In this document: positions 1-12,200 of the stretch, piece by piece
How positions within the stretch are numbered: position 1 is the stretch's first letter
Layout: every line of letters begins with the position of its first letter
Origin: Gavia stellata
Taxonomy: Eukaryota; Chordata; Aves; Gaviiformes; Gaviidae
Length of the DNA stretch: 64,000 bases
Reading direction: 5' to 3'
NCBI RefSeq assembly: GCF_030936135.1
Contig: NC_082637.1
Span: forward strand, 47,556,603-47,620,602
Program-made: the position numbers and the translations under genes
The notes under the pieces: model-generated
Seen by the model: only the letters and a program-made list of their open reading frames with translations
Told to the model about the DNA's origin: nothing
Databases searched by the model: none

Positions 1-3000
1 CGTGAACTTCACATCACTTTTGATAATATAAAAGCACTACAGAAAGAGTACTCCAAAATCCTCAAATACAAAAGGAGGATCAAAATGAAAAGAAATATAG
101 TTGCACAGGTCAAAGACCTAAAATAATTCAGCATTTTGCTCCTGAACAGGATTTGGAGTAACAGAATCGCTTGCTTCCTCAGTACTCCTGCTTTCACTGA
201 AAATCTGCAGCTTTTGCAAAAATGTCCAACAAAAATAAGAATCCCTATCTTGAGTGAACATTGTGTACACGGACTTTTGAATTGCTGTTGGCATTCAGTT
301 CTTCACTAGTATCTCTGGATCGTGTTAATTGTTGCTATTCTTAAAACACCTGAAAAAACCAAGAGTTTAATGAATTTACAGAACTACCTCACAATAAGAG
401 CAGTGTGTTCCAATTGCCAGTATCCTGACAAGCTGTCCATTCCTGTGCACCACTAAGAATTGCTCCCTATTACGTAAACAGCAGGCTCCATCTTTTTAAC
501 ATGTTTCCTAAAGGGAGATTTTAGAAATGAGCTACACAGTGAAGTCCTTTACCATAAGCATATTTACCTTTCTACTGGCTTACCAGTGCGGTATCAGACA
601 AATGGTGCATTACTCACCATGTCTGTTTTTACCTGTTTTTTTGCAAACACATTCCCAGTTCTGTTTACAGTAGCCAAGGATTACTGTGTTGATTTTTGAG
701 TAGGAGTAACACATGCTGAGAAAGGAGAATTCCTTCATTAAGGATCTGATTGCAGGATGAGGGCTTATACATAAAATACACCAGAACACGGATGAATTGA
801 TTTCACTAGGACTCCACAATGGTTTGGACTGCAGGAGCAAGGCTTCCATTTTATTATTTTTATGCTTCCTTTGCTAATTTTAGCTTTTTAGTATTTCATT
901 TACATATAGTGTGCTTGAGCATTTCCAGATTCCTGCAAATTTCTGATAAAAGGTCATCCTAAACCTATCAAACTAGAGCAGACCTTTCTAATCGTCTCTC
1001 AGAAGAATGAGAGAGTAGGGCTCACTGCCTTACAGGCTGCATCTGCACTGCAATTAGGAGATATGACTGCAGTATGTTAGATATACTTCAATTACACTTA
1101 ATTTTGTTAGCCTCATGTAACAAAACAGTTGAAATACAGAAACACGGATGTCACTGTAGGCAATTAATTTGCGTAAGCATCCAATGTAAAACAAAACGAG
1201 CCTGCACACCCCTAACCGAGGACTATGTTACCATAGCTTTACTACTGCTGTTACATGAACTGGTGAGATTAAAGCTAGCACAAGCGTGTCTATGCAAGTT
1301 GTAATAATCATGCATCTGATTGCAGTGTGCATACAGGAGGAAAAGCATTTTGCTTGTTTTTCAGATCTAGTGTTCTGTGGAAACAGACGTGTAAAAAACC
1401 GAGAGCTACCACTGCAAAATCATGTTAATGTGAATACGGAGATGGCAAAATAATCTCCTTCTCTTTACTCTCAATAAGCCTGATGCTTCTTGGGATCTGC
1501 TGCACAGGCCTTGGAGTAAGACCTTTCAGTAATTCAAGAGACAACTAAAAGCAGGCACTCAGTGCAGGACAAGTCTGCATATGATCAGCAAAGATTATTT
1601 CATAAAAAGATAAATTCTACAGTTCTATTGTTAAACAGATGCCTGAGATGAGAAACGCAGAGAAGACTGACAGCGCAACAAAAACCAGTGTTAGTCTATT
1701 TTGAATTACCAGGAATGTAACCTGAGAGTTATTTACTATGGTAAGAGGAGTGTATTTCTAAACTCTGAGTTGGTACATGGTATTTTGTTGTGTTTGATTT
1801 AAAAGACTCCAAAATATTGGGAAGACATATGAGAAAACATAAAAGACAAATTCTGTTGCAACGCCAAGATGAAAAGCAAAATTGTATGAGATTTTCTTTT
1901 TAGTCATTCTACCCTTGAAAAGATTCATTCACTCATCACTATGATATTTCAAATTTAAGTGATGATAGAGCTGGCAATTAGAACAACAGCCTGGCCTCTG
2001 AAAAAGAAAATGAAAGCACACTAAAAAGCTAAAGGAACTTTTTATTTAACAGAAAACCATGAAAAAAATTATTTTCAGGACCATGTCATGACTGATCAGC
2101 AACACTGTGTTACTTTACTCAAATAGAGTCCTTGCACTCTGCTGCCCTTGTCTGATACACAAGACTCCTTTACATATGTTTGTGCACTTTCAGTGCTGGA
2201 TTACATACTAAAAGCCTTAAACTCATATTTAAACTCTCAACGTTGAGAAAGACTCAAAAGTAAGTGAGGTCATATTGATACAAATGTAAATACAATTTTT
2301 GTACTGGGATAGGTGCATAATGAAAACTAACTGACAGTGTTGATAGTCGAAGTGTTGTAAAGCTTAACGACACTCAGTAGAAGTGTCCTTAGCATTCCAA
2401 AAAAATAGTTTTCTACATAATACACAAAGTTTAAAATGACAAGCCAGAAATACTGGAAAAACAAAAGACAATTCAATGGTTTGAAAAAAACCCACCACAA
2501 ACCCAAAAAAGCAACCCACCTATCAATGAACATATTAAACCAAATGGTATTTCATAAAAGCTCCAAGTGACAGTGTAAGTGTAACGATTCTCAATAAAGA
2601 AAAAAAAGGCATACACAGTACAGCTTAGAGCATCCTCTAAGATGTTAGTTCCTCACTGTAAACAAGCTGGATATACATTTAGCAGGAGGACCAACAAATG
2701 TCAAGAAATGCCCCACGGTGTTATATCACTTAAAATTTAATTCCATGTGTAGTTATTGTAGGTACTTCATTTTAAAATTAACTGCTGAAAAGAGGTGAGA
2801 GAGAAACACACACCTTTTGCCTGAGGTTTATGCATTGTAAATCCACATCTTCTTTTAAATGTTATTTATAAAACGAGAGCAACGACAAAGAAAAGCAGCC
2901 AAGGAAAGGAAATCAACAGCTTTCAAGCATCTCACACAGAATGGTTACATTTTCTTTAAATCATATAAATGACTTCTTTCAGAGATCAGAAGGATACGGG

Positions 3001-5515
3001 AATATGCTTCTAATAAACAGAAGAAATGCATTCAGTTCCAGCAAATTGAATTCATACCAGCAAGCCTCATGCATTAGTTGACAAAGAGAAAATGGTAAGG
3101 CTTACCATGCAGCTTAACAGACCAAAACAAACAATTTTTTTACAGGAATAGCTTTCCTGAACTAGTCTTAATAGAAAACAAAAATATTTAGATGATTCTG
3201 ATTAAAAATTATTCTGACATATGGCTGATGCATACAATTAATTATGAAATAAAGAAATGCAATAATTAATTAATTTGAGTATCCATGCAAATACTGGATT
3301 ACAAACTTTGCTGTTTATGAATGTAACATCAGGCAAGAAAAGATCCATAAATCTTTACAGCTATTCAGGTTTGTTTTCTGCCTCTGTCTTCTAGCAAAGA
3401 TGGAAATGAGGGTAGCCTGCAATGTTCTTAATGAGTTTGGCACTGTTTCTGTAAGCAGATAAGCTAACGCAGATCTCTCAGCCTTTACAGAGGCTAAAAT
3501 ATTTACCAGTATGTCCACTTGCAAGAATAAGGCCTTATGCTTTAATCTATCTCCAGTTCAGAACTATTAATTCATTTCTCAGAACTGCATTAGGAGAAGG
3601 CAGAACTGACAGTTCAAAACTTGAAATAACTTTTAAAACAGCTGAATAAAAAGGTAAGCCTGTGAGCTTATTCTTTTAAGGTTTCTCAAAAAACACGTAT
3701 GACATACCAGTGTAATAAAAATTAGACTGTAATTGTTCCATTATTAGAAGATTGTAAACAGCAGCCACTGTACCCAATAGAAGACCAAGACAAAATGAAG
3801 TATTATTAAATACAGTAATCTACTGCATTTTAATCAAGTTTGTTATACTGTGTACTGCTGCCTATGCTGAAATCCCATTGAAAAAACACAAGTCAAAGCC
3901 CAGGTGCGCTACTGTATTACTTAAACAGGTGAACATTCCTTTGGAGGAGAAAACACAGTAATTTAAGAGGCCTGCTGATGCCAGACATGCATTATCAGAT
4001 CCAAGCAACTGCTCTGTGAGAATGGTTAGGCAGACATGGAGATCTGAGCTGGACAGGGCTGCACAGTATTCCAGCTAGTGAAATTACTTTGATATCAAAA
4101 AGTCATCACCCGCCAAATGAGGGGTTTCTAGATACCTTAAAACTGTACCATCATCATTTCCTATATAAGTGGTTGCAGTTACAGAAAAATAGCCATACGG
4201 AGTTATTGTAGCATTAGACTTCTGTGTGTAAGTACACCATTAGGTTTCTCTGTGTAGATTAGGCCTAAAACGCTGTATTTTAGGCTGGAGTATTTCGGAT
4301 TTTATTCCCTGATAGTATCAGAGCTTTTTAAAGAGAGGAATCTGGTATGCTTTGGGAGTTTACATTTGTCCTACATTGCTATACCCAATTTTCAAAACAA
4401 AATCTTAACGGTTTTCTAAACATATTGTTACGCAGGAGACACGCTAGTTAATTTAAAGAATGCTGTTTCTTGGCACAGGTAAGACTGGTGCCTTTTGTCC
4501 ATGTTTACTCTTTGTGTTTTTGCTTGTTCTGTCTCCAGACAATTTCCCATGTCCTTCCCAGAGAAGTGGTAAGTGAGGTTTATTTCTTGTTTTTTAAGAG
4601 AAGTTGTAAATACTACCAGATTCTGACACAGGACATAAAAAGTATTTTTTTTTTCCTTTTTTGCTTTTTGCTTTTAGGCAAACTAAACTCAACCGTGTCT
4701 TTTAGCTGGGGAACTCAAACCTACATTCAGAATTATTTCAGCTGTGATCCAATACGTTTCTCCACAGAGGCAGGTTCCCGTGCCAAAACAAAGCACGGCT
4801 CAAATCACAGGCCCACGAAAAGGCCAGAGGACACTGAGCAAACCTGCCTGCAAAAGCCGTCAGCACTCGAGTGTCAAGAAGTGCGAAGCCTGTCCATCAT
4901 TTTGCCCATTCGCCAGCAAGCACAACATGCGGAGAAAGATATAGATCGCCAGTGTAGACAGAAATACGTTGCTTCCCCCCCCCCCCCCCCCCGACACAGA
5001 AAAGTGTTTTACTGGTCCAAATGTATTCTCCCTTCACTTTCTTACAAGCAGAGTAAGCCAGCACACGGCAATTGCTCGGTACAGCCAAAGCTATTAAGAA
5101 CCCACGATATTTATTCTTCTGGAAGAACGGCTGGACTAGCGATGCGTTTTTAGAAAATACTTCGCCGTGCGAAACGCCAGTGAGACGCCAAGTCCTGACC
5201 CATGGCACAGATGGCAGAAGCGGCCGCCGCCGGCCAAGCGCCCGGGGGTCCCGGCGGGGACAGCGGCGACCCAGCGCGGCGGGAAGTTCCCCCTCCCCGC
5301 CGCCGCGCCCCCCACCCGGGGGCCGGCGCGGCGCCCACCGCCGGCGGGGCGGGGCGGGACGGGTGGTGACGGGACACGACGGGACGGGACACCCCCACGC
5401 CCCAGCGGCCCCCGCCCCGTCCCGCCGCCGGCAGCCTGGCCCCGACTTGCGCCTCAACTCTCCCGCCGCGCCGCCAGCCTGCCCGCCCCCACCCCCCCCG
5501 GCACGCCCCCCTCAC
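1..5515 (-). other. CDC14B: Presumed CDC14B intron 1 (partial)
   Basis: This stretch lies downstream (minus strand) of the exon 1 donor at 5511-5515. I looked on the minus strand for the next CDC14 exon, which should carry the start of the N-terminal phosphatase-like domain, and did not see it, so the intron appears to run off the left edge. The sequence is AT-rich with no CR1 or LTR that I can recognise. The GC-rich end (about 5190-5515) is CpG island. On the plus strand at 4435-4680 there is a run of consensus splice sites, described under findings. The assignment is inference from exon 1. Confidence 0.5.
4975..4992. repeat. Poly-C run (18 C)
   Basis: An uninterrupted run of 18 cytosines lies at the left shoulder of the CpG island. 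Homopolymers of this length are prone to length variation and sequencing error. Confidence 0.9.
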
Positions 5516-5672
5516 CGGCGATCCTCAGGCAGGTCTCCGGCCCGGCGGGGGGCGGCTGCCGCCGCTCCGCCTCGCCCCCCGCCGCCCGCGACGCCGCGCC
5601 CCGAGTTCTCTTCAGAGCTGGCGGCGGCGGGGCTGCGCGGCGGCGGGCCTCGGCCCAGCTCTTCCGCTTCAT
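5516..5672 (-). CDS. CDC14B: CDC14B, first coding exon (dual-specificity phosphatase)
   Basis: CDC14B is a proline-directed dual-specificity phosphatase that removes phosphate from CDK sites; in vertebrates it is nucleolar or nuclear. Only the N-terminal exon is here. Translation starts at an ATG in a strong Kozak context (CCGCCATGA) at 5672 and gives 52 codons plus one base. It ends at a donor CCG|GTGAGG (5516/5515), so the outgoing phase is 1. The peptide begins MKRKS, as human CDC14B does, followed by an Arg/Ala/Pro-rich low-complexity stretch with basic clusters (ARRRAA, KRTRG) that could act as nuclear or nucleolar targeting signals. The catalytic domain lies in later exons outside the window. 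Support comes from MKRKS, the donor, the CpG island, and PRXL2C next upstream on the same strand as in human 9q22. The exon beyond MKRKS is poorly conserved, so another basic N-terminus is not excluded. Confidence 0.62.
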
Positions 5673-5779
5673 GGCGGAGGCGGCCGCGCCGCTACGGTGG
5701 GTGCGAGGCGGCCCGCCTCATCCCCGCCGCGCCGCGCCGCTCCCCGCGGGGCTCGGGCCGCCGGAGGGGAGGGACCCCG

Positions 5780-5814
5780 CGCCGACGACGCCGACGACGC
5801 CGACGGCGGCGGCG
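5780..5814. repeat. GC-rich trinucleotide repeat (GAC/GCC/GGC)
   Basis: Interrupted triplet repeats of the GAC/GCC type change to GGC units, just upstream of the presumed CDC14B start codon and therefore in its 5'UTR or core promoter. On the minus strand they read as GTC/GGC/GCC triplets. Confidence 0.7.
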
Positions 5815-5916
5815 CCTGACGCGTCTCCCCGGACACCGCCCCCTCCCACCGCCCCATGCACCTACGGCCCCCCCGCCCCGAGCTGGCGGCAGCTCCCGGC
5901 CACCTCCTGGCACGCA

Positions 5917-5933
5917 CCCCCCCCCCCCCCCCC
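5917..5933. repeat. Poly-C run (17 C)
   Basis: A second uninterrupted C run lies upstream of the presumed CDC14B first exon. On the minus strand it is a G tract that could form a G-rich structure in the promoter. Confidence 0.9.
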
Positions 5934-6420
5934 GCCGCCTCTGATTGGGTCAGCGCGGTGTGGCGTCACCAGCGCAGAGGGATGGGGACGGTGATGTCAT
6001 AGTGGCCACTGTAACAGGTGGGCTGGGGGACCGCGGCTGGGCGCCGCCGGTCCACCACGTCCCCTTCGGGGCCACTGGCGGCCGGCGAGGCCCTCGGCGC
6101 CTCCCCCCTGCCTCGCCCGCCCCGCTGAGGGCTGCTGACGTGGCGCCGGGCTTCTCCCGGAGAGAGGGGTGGTGGTGACAGCGTGACGGCAACGCCGCTG
6201 TCGGGGGTGCGAGGGCCCCGGCTGCGCCTGAGCCGGCTCCCGCGGGCGGGCCGGCAACGCTGGCGCTGGCGTAAAGCCGCCGCCTTTGGGAAAGCGCGTT
6301 CCCAGTGGCGTTTCTCGAGGCGTCGCGGTCTTCGAGGTGCCTCTCCCGACACATCCCACGGGAGGGTCCCAAGGGGACGTGACACAGTGTGAGGCCAACT
6401 GAAACCGGTCCAGGACGCAC

Positions 6421-8552
6421 CGTCTTCTGCTCTGAACGTGAAGCGGATTTATGTGGAAAGCTAAAACAGTTGGGCGTGCAGCTGCTTTTCGGACACAGTG
6501 ATACTTTAAAAACACACCATTATTCTAAGTGAGCGTTGAAATAAATGAAGCTAGTAGTTAAAACTTCAGAAAACTGCTCCCTCCCCACCTCTGTCTAATT
6601 GGCCATGACAAAAGCCCTTGCTGAAGTAATTCTACTGTCGTCTTGAGTATGTGGTCAGTGTTCATCTCCCACTGGTTTCCACCTTTCACTGCATACCTTT
6701 TTTTAAATACTTCTAAATAACACCAGAGACCAAAAATTCTGCTGACACTTCAAAAACCGTTTCTCCCATGGTTGAATGTGCCCGTCATTCTTCCCATTCA
6801 TTATGCACGTGGGAATCATTGTCTCGCAGGGCACCGGCGAACTGGGTGAAGCTGTGGCCAGACGGAAAATGCAGGGCCAATGCCCTAACCAAGATTGCTC
6901 TTCTACTGAATCCTCCTCTCTGTCATCTTCCCTCTTTTTGTTTGTCTGCGCTTCACGAATCTTTCTGAAGACGTGATTTTGCTGGTATAACACAGAGGCT
7001 GTGGTATGGTTCCTGTCAGTATTGAAATGGTGAGGGTGGATGACTTCAAGCTACAGAGCCATCAAACTACAACTGAAGTCATTCCAATCCCTTCTAAGAG
7101 TCCACAGTTCTTGTAGCTACAGTTAGTTTTACTTAATGTATTAGCGGCATTCCCACTATATATAGTGTATATTATTTGAATTCTACTGAAAGCAAAACAA
7201 GCAGAAAAACAGCTAGCCAAACACTTCCTTTAAAATCAAAAGCACACAGAACATGAAAGTCAAATGATTGCAAAACGAAAGTGGAACTAGAGCAGCGTCC
7301 TTGGCAGTGATGGTCAGGTGAATGAAGCAGAGTGGGAGCACTACAAATAAATTGAATATTTATCATTCTTTCTCTTTGAAAATAATTTACGTTTTCTGCG
7401 TTTCTTGTCTTTGTTTTACAAACCTAAGACCGGTTTTCTAGCTTGCTTTCTGCTATGGTATAAATAACACAGAGGCAGCTGCATTCCGGAGTTTCCGACA
7501 TAGTCAAAAATCCCGGTGAGCTGCGGGCGCCCTGGAGGGAGGGGCAGCTCCTTATTCATGAATGTAGGGACCGTGGTTCATGAAAAGAGGATTTTACGCC
7601 TCTGTGCGCCTCAGCTGCCGGTCCCAGTCTGTTATGCCAAGTTCTGAGGAAGCCTCTGGGCAGCTCTGAAATCAGGAGGGTTCAGAGTTTGCACATGACT
7701 ACTTTTAGCCTTGTGCCGAGTGGTGTTCAGTCAAAGCGGGGAACTGAACACAGTATTTTTACATTAATTTCTTCTAAACACACCGTATCAAAATGTGTAT
7801 GTAATTAATAAGGTGCTAAGGCATAGTACCTTTAATGGAATTACATTGCTCAGTATCATTATGTTTCTTAAGCAAGCCTTTTATTTTTCGTCAAGGAACA
7901 CTGCATTTAATTTCACATGCTCTTAATGGTGTAGAGCTCTCCGGAGCTCGCTCTGGGCCTGCCAGTGACCTTAATGGATGCAAGGACAAACCTCCTCAGA
8001 GAATAACTATTTTACAATTGCATTAGTGTTAAAGCTTAAAAGGGGAGAGAATTTGCAGGCGAGATATGTGTGAATAGTAGCATTTTACAGTGAAGGCCAA
8101 AGATCAGAAACTGCAGAGGAAGATATGCTCCTCCATAAATCTCCGACAATCTTTTAAAATTGCTAAAAAGAAGGGGCTCGTGGATGAAAGAGGGCACATA
8201 CATCTGCTTTAATGAAAGCAATAGATTCTGAACATAAACATTTCTAGAAAAATGGGTAATACGAAATCTGACAACTGAAAACCAAGATGCTGTTGTCCTT
8301 AGCTCAGCTGTCTAGGACGGAAATAACTAAGGACTTTTTTTCAGAGACCTCTTGCTCTGAGAGAAACTGCATACATACAAGGGAGAATATTCTGCTACAA
8401 ATCTTCATAGGAAAACAAGTTAATTGACTATGGCCTACTCCAAAACTGTCAATCTGATCAGAAATATGTTTAGGACCTCTCCCTGGTTTTACAGATCCAC
8501 CTATTTGTATGACACAAAAGAATTGCAGACAGTGGATGTTGTATTTAAAATA
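6421..8552. other. Intergenic spacer between PRXL2C 3' end and CDC14B promoter
   Basis: About 2.1 kb separates the tandem minus-strand genes. I see no coding exon, RNA gene or recognisable transposon. A moderately GC-rich patch with a few CpGs occurs near 7500-7720. The ORFs at 6703-6993 and 8304-8615 (minus) show no family similarity I recognise. Confidence 0.6.
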
Positions 8553-8558
8553 TTTATT
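8553..8558 (-). promoter_or_regulatory. PRXL2C: Candidate polyadenylation signal of PRXL2C
   Basis: TTTATT on the plus strand reads as AATAAA on the minus strand, about 535 bp past the PRXL2C stop codon. It is the first canonical signal I find downstream of the stop and would give a 3'UTR of roughly half a kilobase. Confidence 0.55.
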
Positions 8559-9092
8559 TAAAACTATAAAATGCATTTCATAATGTGTGCCAGCGGCAGA
8601 TGCAAAAGTAGGCATAAGCTTAAGTCCCAGTGTTCAAAATTGTGGTATTTCAAGATACGTTTTAATACAAGATCATCACATGGTGCTGGAAGCTTTAAAA
8701 CATCACTGAGAAGTATTGGATTGAAAGCCACTGTGAGCTGCTGAAGGCAAGAATCCCAAGTTCTTCCTGAGCAAAACCAGATTTTTTAGTTTAGTCCGTC
8801 TTGAACAAAGATTTTTAAAATATACTAGCAAGATTGTCTGATGAGGAAATAATAACCTACAGGATTTTTTGCAATAAGCCTCAGTTGCGTTTTAGTTTTT
8901 GTTATCTTACACACAATGGAAATAGCACTTTCGTGTCCATCTTCAGTGCCAGGTAGGTTATTCTGTGCTCTGGTTTTCTAGATAAGGTTTCAGACGTCCC
9001 GTAAAGACACAACAGTACCAATGCTGGTGGGAATTCGCTGGTGAATTGTTATTGTAGAGCACAAACAAAAAAAACCATATATTGTGTCAGTG

Positions 9093-9220
9093 TCATATGT
9101 CAATAATCTGAGGTCGGTTTGTGAAATTTACTGTTTTAACTCCTGCCAGCTGCAAAACTGTGTTAATGGGAACATGATCCAGCCTGCTTTTATCAAGGTG
9201 CAAAAAATGAACTTCATTGC
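9093..9220 (-). CDS. PRXL2C: PRXL2C coding exon 6 (terminal)
   Basis: The exon has 128 bases, ending at TGA (9093-9095). It is preceded by ATTCCAG and completes residue 182. It encodes VHFLHLDKSRLDHVPINTVL followed by QLAGV and a tail ending PQIIDI, as expected for the C-terminal strand and helix. Confidence 0.93.
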
Positions 9221-12200
9221 CTGGAATGGAATGAGAATAACATGTAAATAGTTGAATAAAAGATTTATTTATTCAAAGACACAAGTGAATCAAAGAAGTA
9301 TTCTGATTTCCTACTAGTTCTTGTACAAATGTGTACTAGCTCTAGATACTGTATTTTAAACAATGACAAACATTTTTTCTATAGAAGCAAGGAACATTGA
9401 GGCATCTAACTGAATTATATCTGCTGTACAGGATGTTTCCTAATGATCTGATGGGATGACTTTGTCATGTTGCAGCCCTCCCTTCATGCATTACTCCTCT
9501 ACTAAAACTGCATTAAATGCCTAGAATCAAATGTGAAAGCAGAATGTAGGTGAACACCACGATGTCAAAAAAACCCCTCCAAACTTTGAGGCGGTTGTTC
9601 CATCAGCACTCCTATCAATTTCTGCAGGTCTGTGATCAGCTTTGTGCCACCTCTGTGGGAGGTGGGAGTAAGCAGTGACACTTCCACAGGTTCCTTCAGC
9701 CAGCAAAATCACAGAGTTGAACACAAGACTGTCTCCTCGGGATCCACAGAAACAGCAGCTGAGATGGTAGCGTTAAAGTAAACAGCTGAAGGAGAAGACT
9801 GTAACTTTCACACAAAGCAAAGAAGCTCACCTGGTCCTAAAATCAAAGCTCCTCCCTGCTGAGCAGGGTCTCCTTGAAAATCAAAAGCTGGGCCAGTCAT
9901 TGCTCTCCACATACTCCTAATGCTTCCCAGGACCGTGTTTGATTTCACATGAGGGCTCCGCACTAAACAAAATGGCAAAATACTTCTTTTCTAGAAATAC
10001 AAAAGTATATAAGAAGAACAACAAAATCCAACAGCTGCTATTAATAGTTTAGAGTTTCCGGATTACCAGCATTTTGACAAAATACAGCCTACGAGAGAGG
10101 GTCTGGTGGGCAACTGCCTATTTACATTGTGATCATACTATTTTATCAGGGTGTTCTTATTTTGTTCTGTGTAAGTCCAAAAACGGTGAGAAAATTATTC
10201 TTACCTGATACGTTATTACCTTCACCTCTTTTCATGCCAAGCGTTTTATAAATTTCCCTTTGTGGATCTACATACATTTCATGTGTATACCCAGTTAAAC
10301 TGCAAAAGGGCTGCAAAATACATACATACAAAAAAAGTAATATTTTTAAGGTTAATACAGTAATTAGTTAGGATCTACTGACAGCGGAAATAATACTGAC
10401 ACCCCACCACTCTCCCCGATTTGGAAACCTGTGGATTTGTCATGCCAAACTAAAGGCCAAAAATTTTTAGCCCCAAAGCTTTTACTAAAACAAAGCTTCC
10501 AGTGAAATCAAGACAACATGTTACCTTAGCAAGCCCCAGTGGTTTTTAAACTGAAAATTTTAGTTATTTGCTTTATTCATGTAGTACTATTAGAACTGCT
10601 TAACGAAAAAGTGTAATGTCCTCTTTCTGTGGTTGCAAATGACCATCTTTTCACTCAGAGCAAAATCCCTCAATGCAGACCATTAAGACACAATAGAGGA
10701 TACAGTGTATTTAATGATTACTTTATTTACCTTGATGTGATGATAAGATGACTGTCCAATAACTATAAGCCTCACATTTGCTTCCTAGAACAGAACATGG
10801 ATATTGAAACTGTAAAGAGGAACTTGGTGTTTCTGCATGGCTGCAAAGCATTAGCAGAATCTGGTGTCCTGAGTTAATGATCACAATGCACCGAGTTAAA
10901 ATTATTTGAAATTAACATCACTTACATGTTTGGAGCCTGCACCTTTGTCTATCACCCACAGTTAGCAGCTACATTAATGCGTTAAGTGAAAAATTATTTT
11001 TAAAGATAACTTTTAAGTTACAGATGTATAAACTTTAAGTTTTCTGTAGCATTAGTAGCATCATCTTTTCAGTTGATTGCAACCTGCTATGATTTTGAAA
11101 ATTCAAAAATTCCACACAGTTGCACCTGCATCTAAAGAAGCAGCATGCAAATATTGGTGCATATACAAGTACGTCTGTGACTTACATACACAGACGCTTA
11201 TTAATAGATAGAACTTGCATCTGCATGTACTGCTGTCTTTTGCAGGTGCAACATTAAATCTGAGTCTAAAATAGAGGCCAAAACTTCAGCTCATTTAGAT
11301 GCCAATAAAACAGTTAATAAAATCGAAGGTTTTAATATTAGGGTGTAATACTTGCCTTTCCCATATAGAATAATTTTGCTTGTTATGAAAAGAAGCCCTC
11401 GTAAAAACAGAGTACTCACACTAAGAAAAGGATGGATGGTTTTGATTCTCTGTATACATTTATTTGAGCAGCCGAATTAAGAAAATGCTGTTTTGAGTAA
11501 CATTGATTGAGCAGTTTAGAAAAATCTGTCCTGAGAATAGGAGTTGCCAAAGAAATTGCCCCTTTTCATCCCCAAGCTCCTAGTCCATCTAAGGCTTGCT
11601 GTCAGCAAGGAGCTGAGTCTCTGTCATCGGCTGTGCTGCTGTTGGGAATAAAATATGACAGAATTTCAATCAGCAGCCTAGAAGAGACAGACTGACCTTC
11701 CACATTTAGCAGGGGATCATTGTATTTCCTGGTATCTCCTACCACCCAACAAATACCCGTCCATAGCAACCCCTGCCCACTCCATTTCTCCTTTCTGTCA
11801 CTATGTCACTCCTGTTTGTGCAGCTGCCTGGAGAACAGGTCACACAACTTATGCAGCTTACAAATAACCATAGAAAAAGAGCCTATTTTTAATCCAGATC
11901 AATTTTCTGATCTTGTTCCACGCACAACCATCAGTCAGCTGTACCGGCATAATGGAAAGGGCAGTAGTTAAGTTAGTGGTCAGGAGAAGACAGCTGCCCA
12001 GGCCACTACTAATACCAAAAGGAATGCCTGTCAGGTGGTGTTTAACTGTTCATAACACAACAGAAAAAACAGCACCAAGCTAATAGGGCAAGGAGAAATA
12101 ATGCTGCTGCAACAGAGCATGTCGCGCAATAAATCCTTTCCTGTGTCTCCTAGGCAGATACATTATGGCTATTGTCGCAAACAACGAAAGCGCTAACTTT

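Larger units (their letters stand above)
5190..6420. promoter_or_regulatory. CpG island, CDC14B promoter region
   Basis: The base composition jumps from AT-rich flanks to very GC-rich with dense CpG. The island covers the presumed CDC14B exon 1 and about 750 bp upstream of its ATG, where the transcription start should lie. No TATA box stands out, as is usual for CpG-island promoters. Many open frames appear on both strands here (for example 5167-5994 and 5072-5944, plus strand), but they are an expected effect of GC-rich sequence with few stop codons. Confidence 0.85.

Noticed and set aside
4470-5153. 227-codon plus-strand open frame
   Set aside because: It opens at TTG and has no ATG until four residues from its end. 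It runs through a T-rich tract and an 18-base poly-C, so it is not a credible protein.
5072-5994. Very long plus-strand frames of 275-290 codons in the CpG island
   Set aside because: Almost only Pro, Arg, Ala and Gly; stop codons are rare in such GC-rich sequence. They overlap the CDC14B exon in antisense.
5671-5994. ATGGCGGAGGCGGCCGCG on the plus strand as a start codon
   Set aside because: It is the reverse complement of the CDC14B Kozak site CCGCCAT, and the following frame is low-complexity Pro/Ala.
9527-9724. Minus-strand ORF within PRXL2C intron 5
   Set aside because: It does not resemble the PRXL2C C-terminus. The true last exon was found at 9093-9220 with the right phase and residues.
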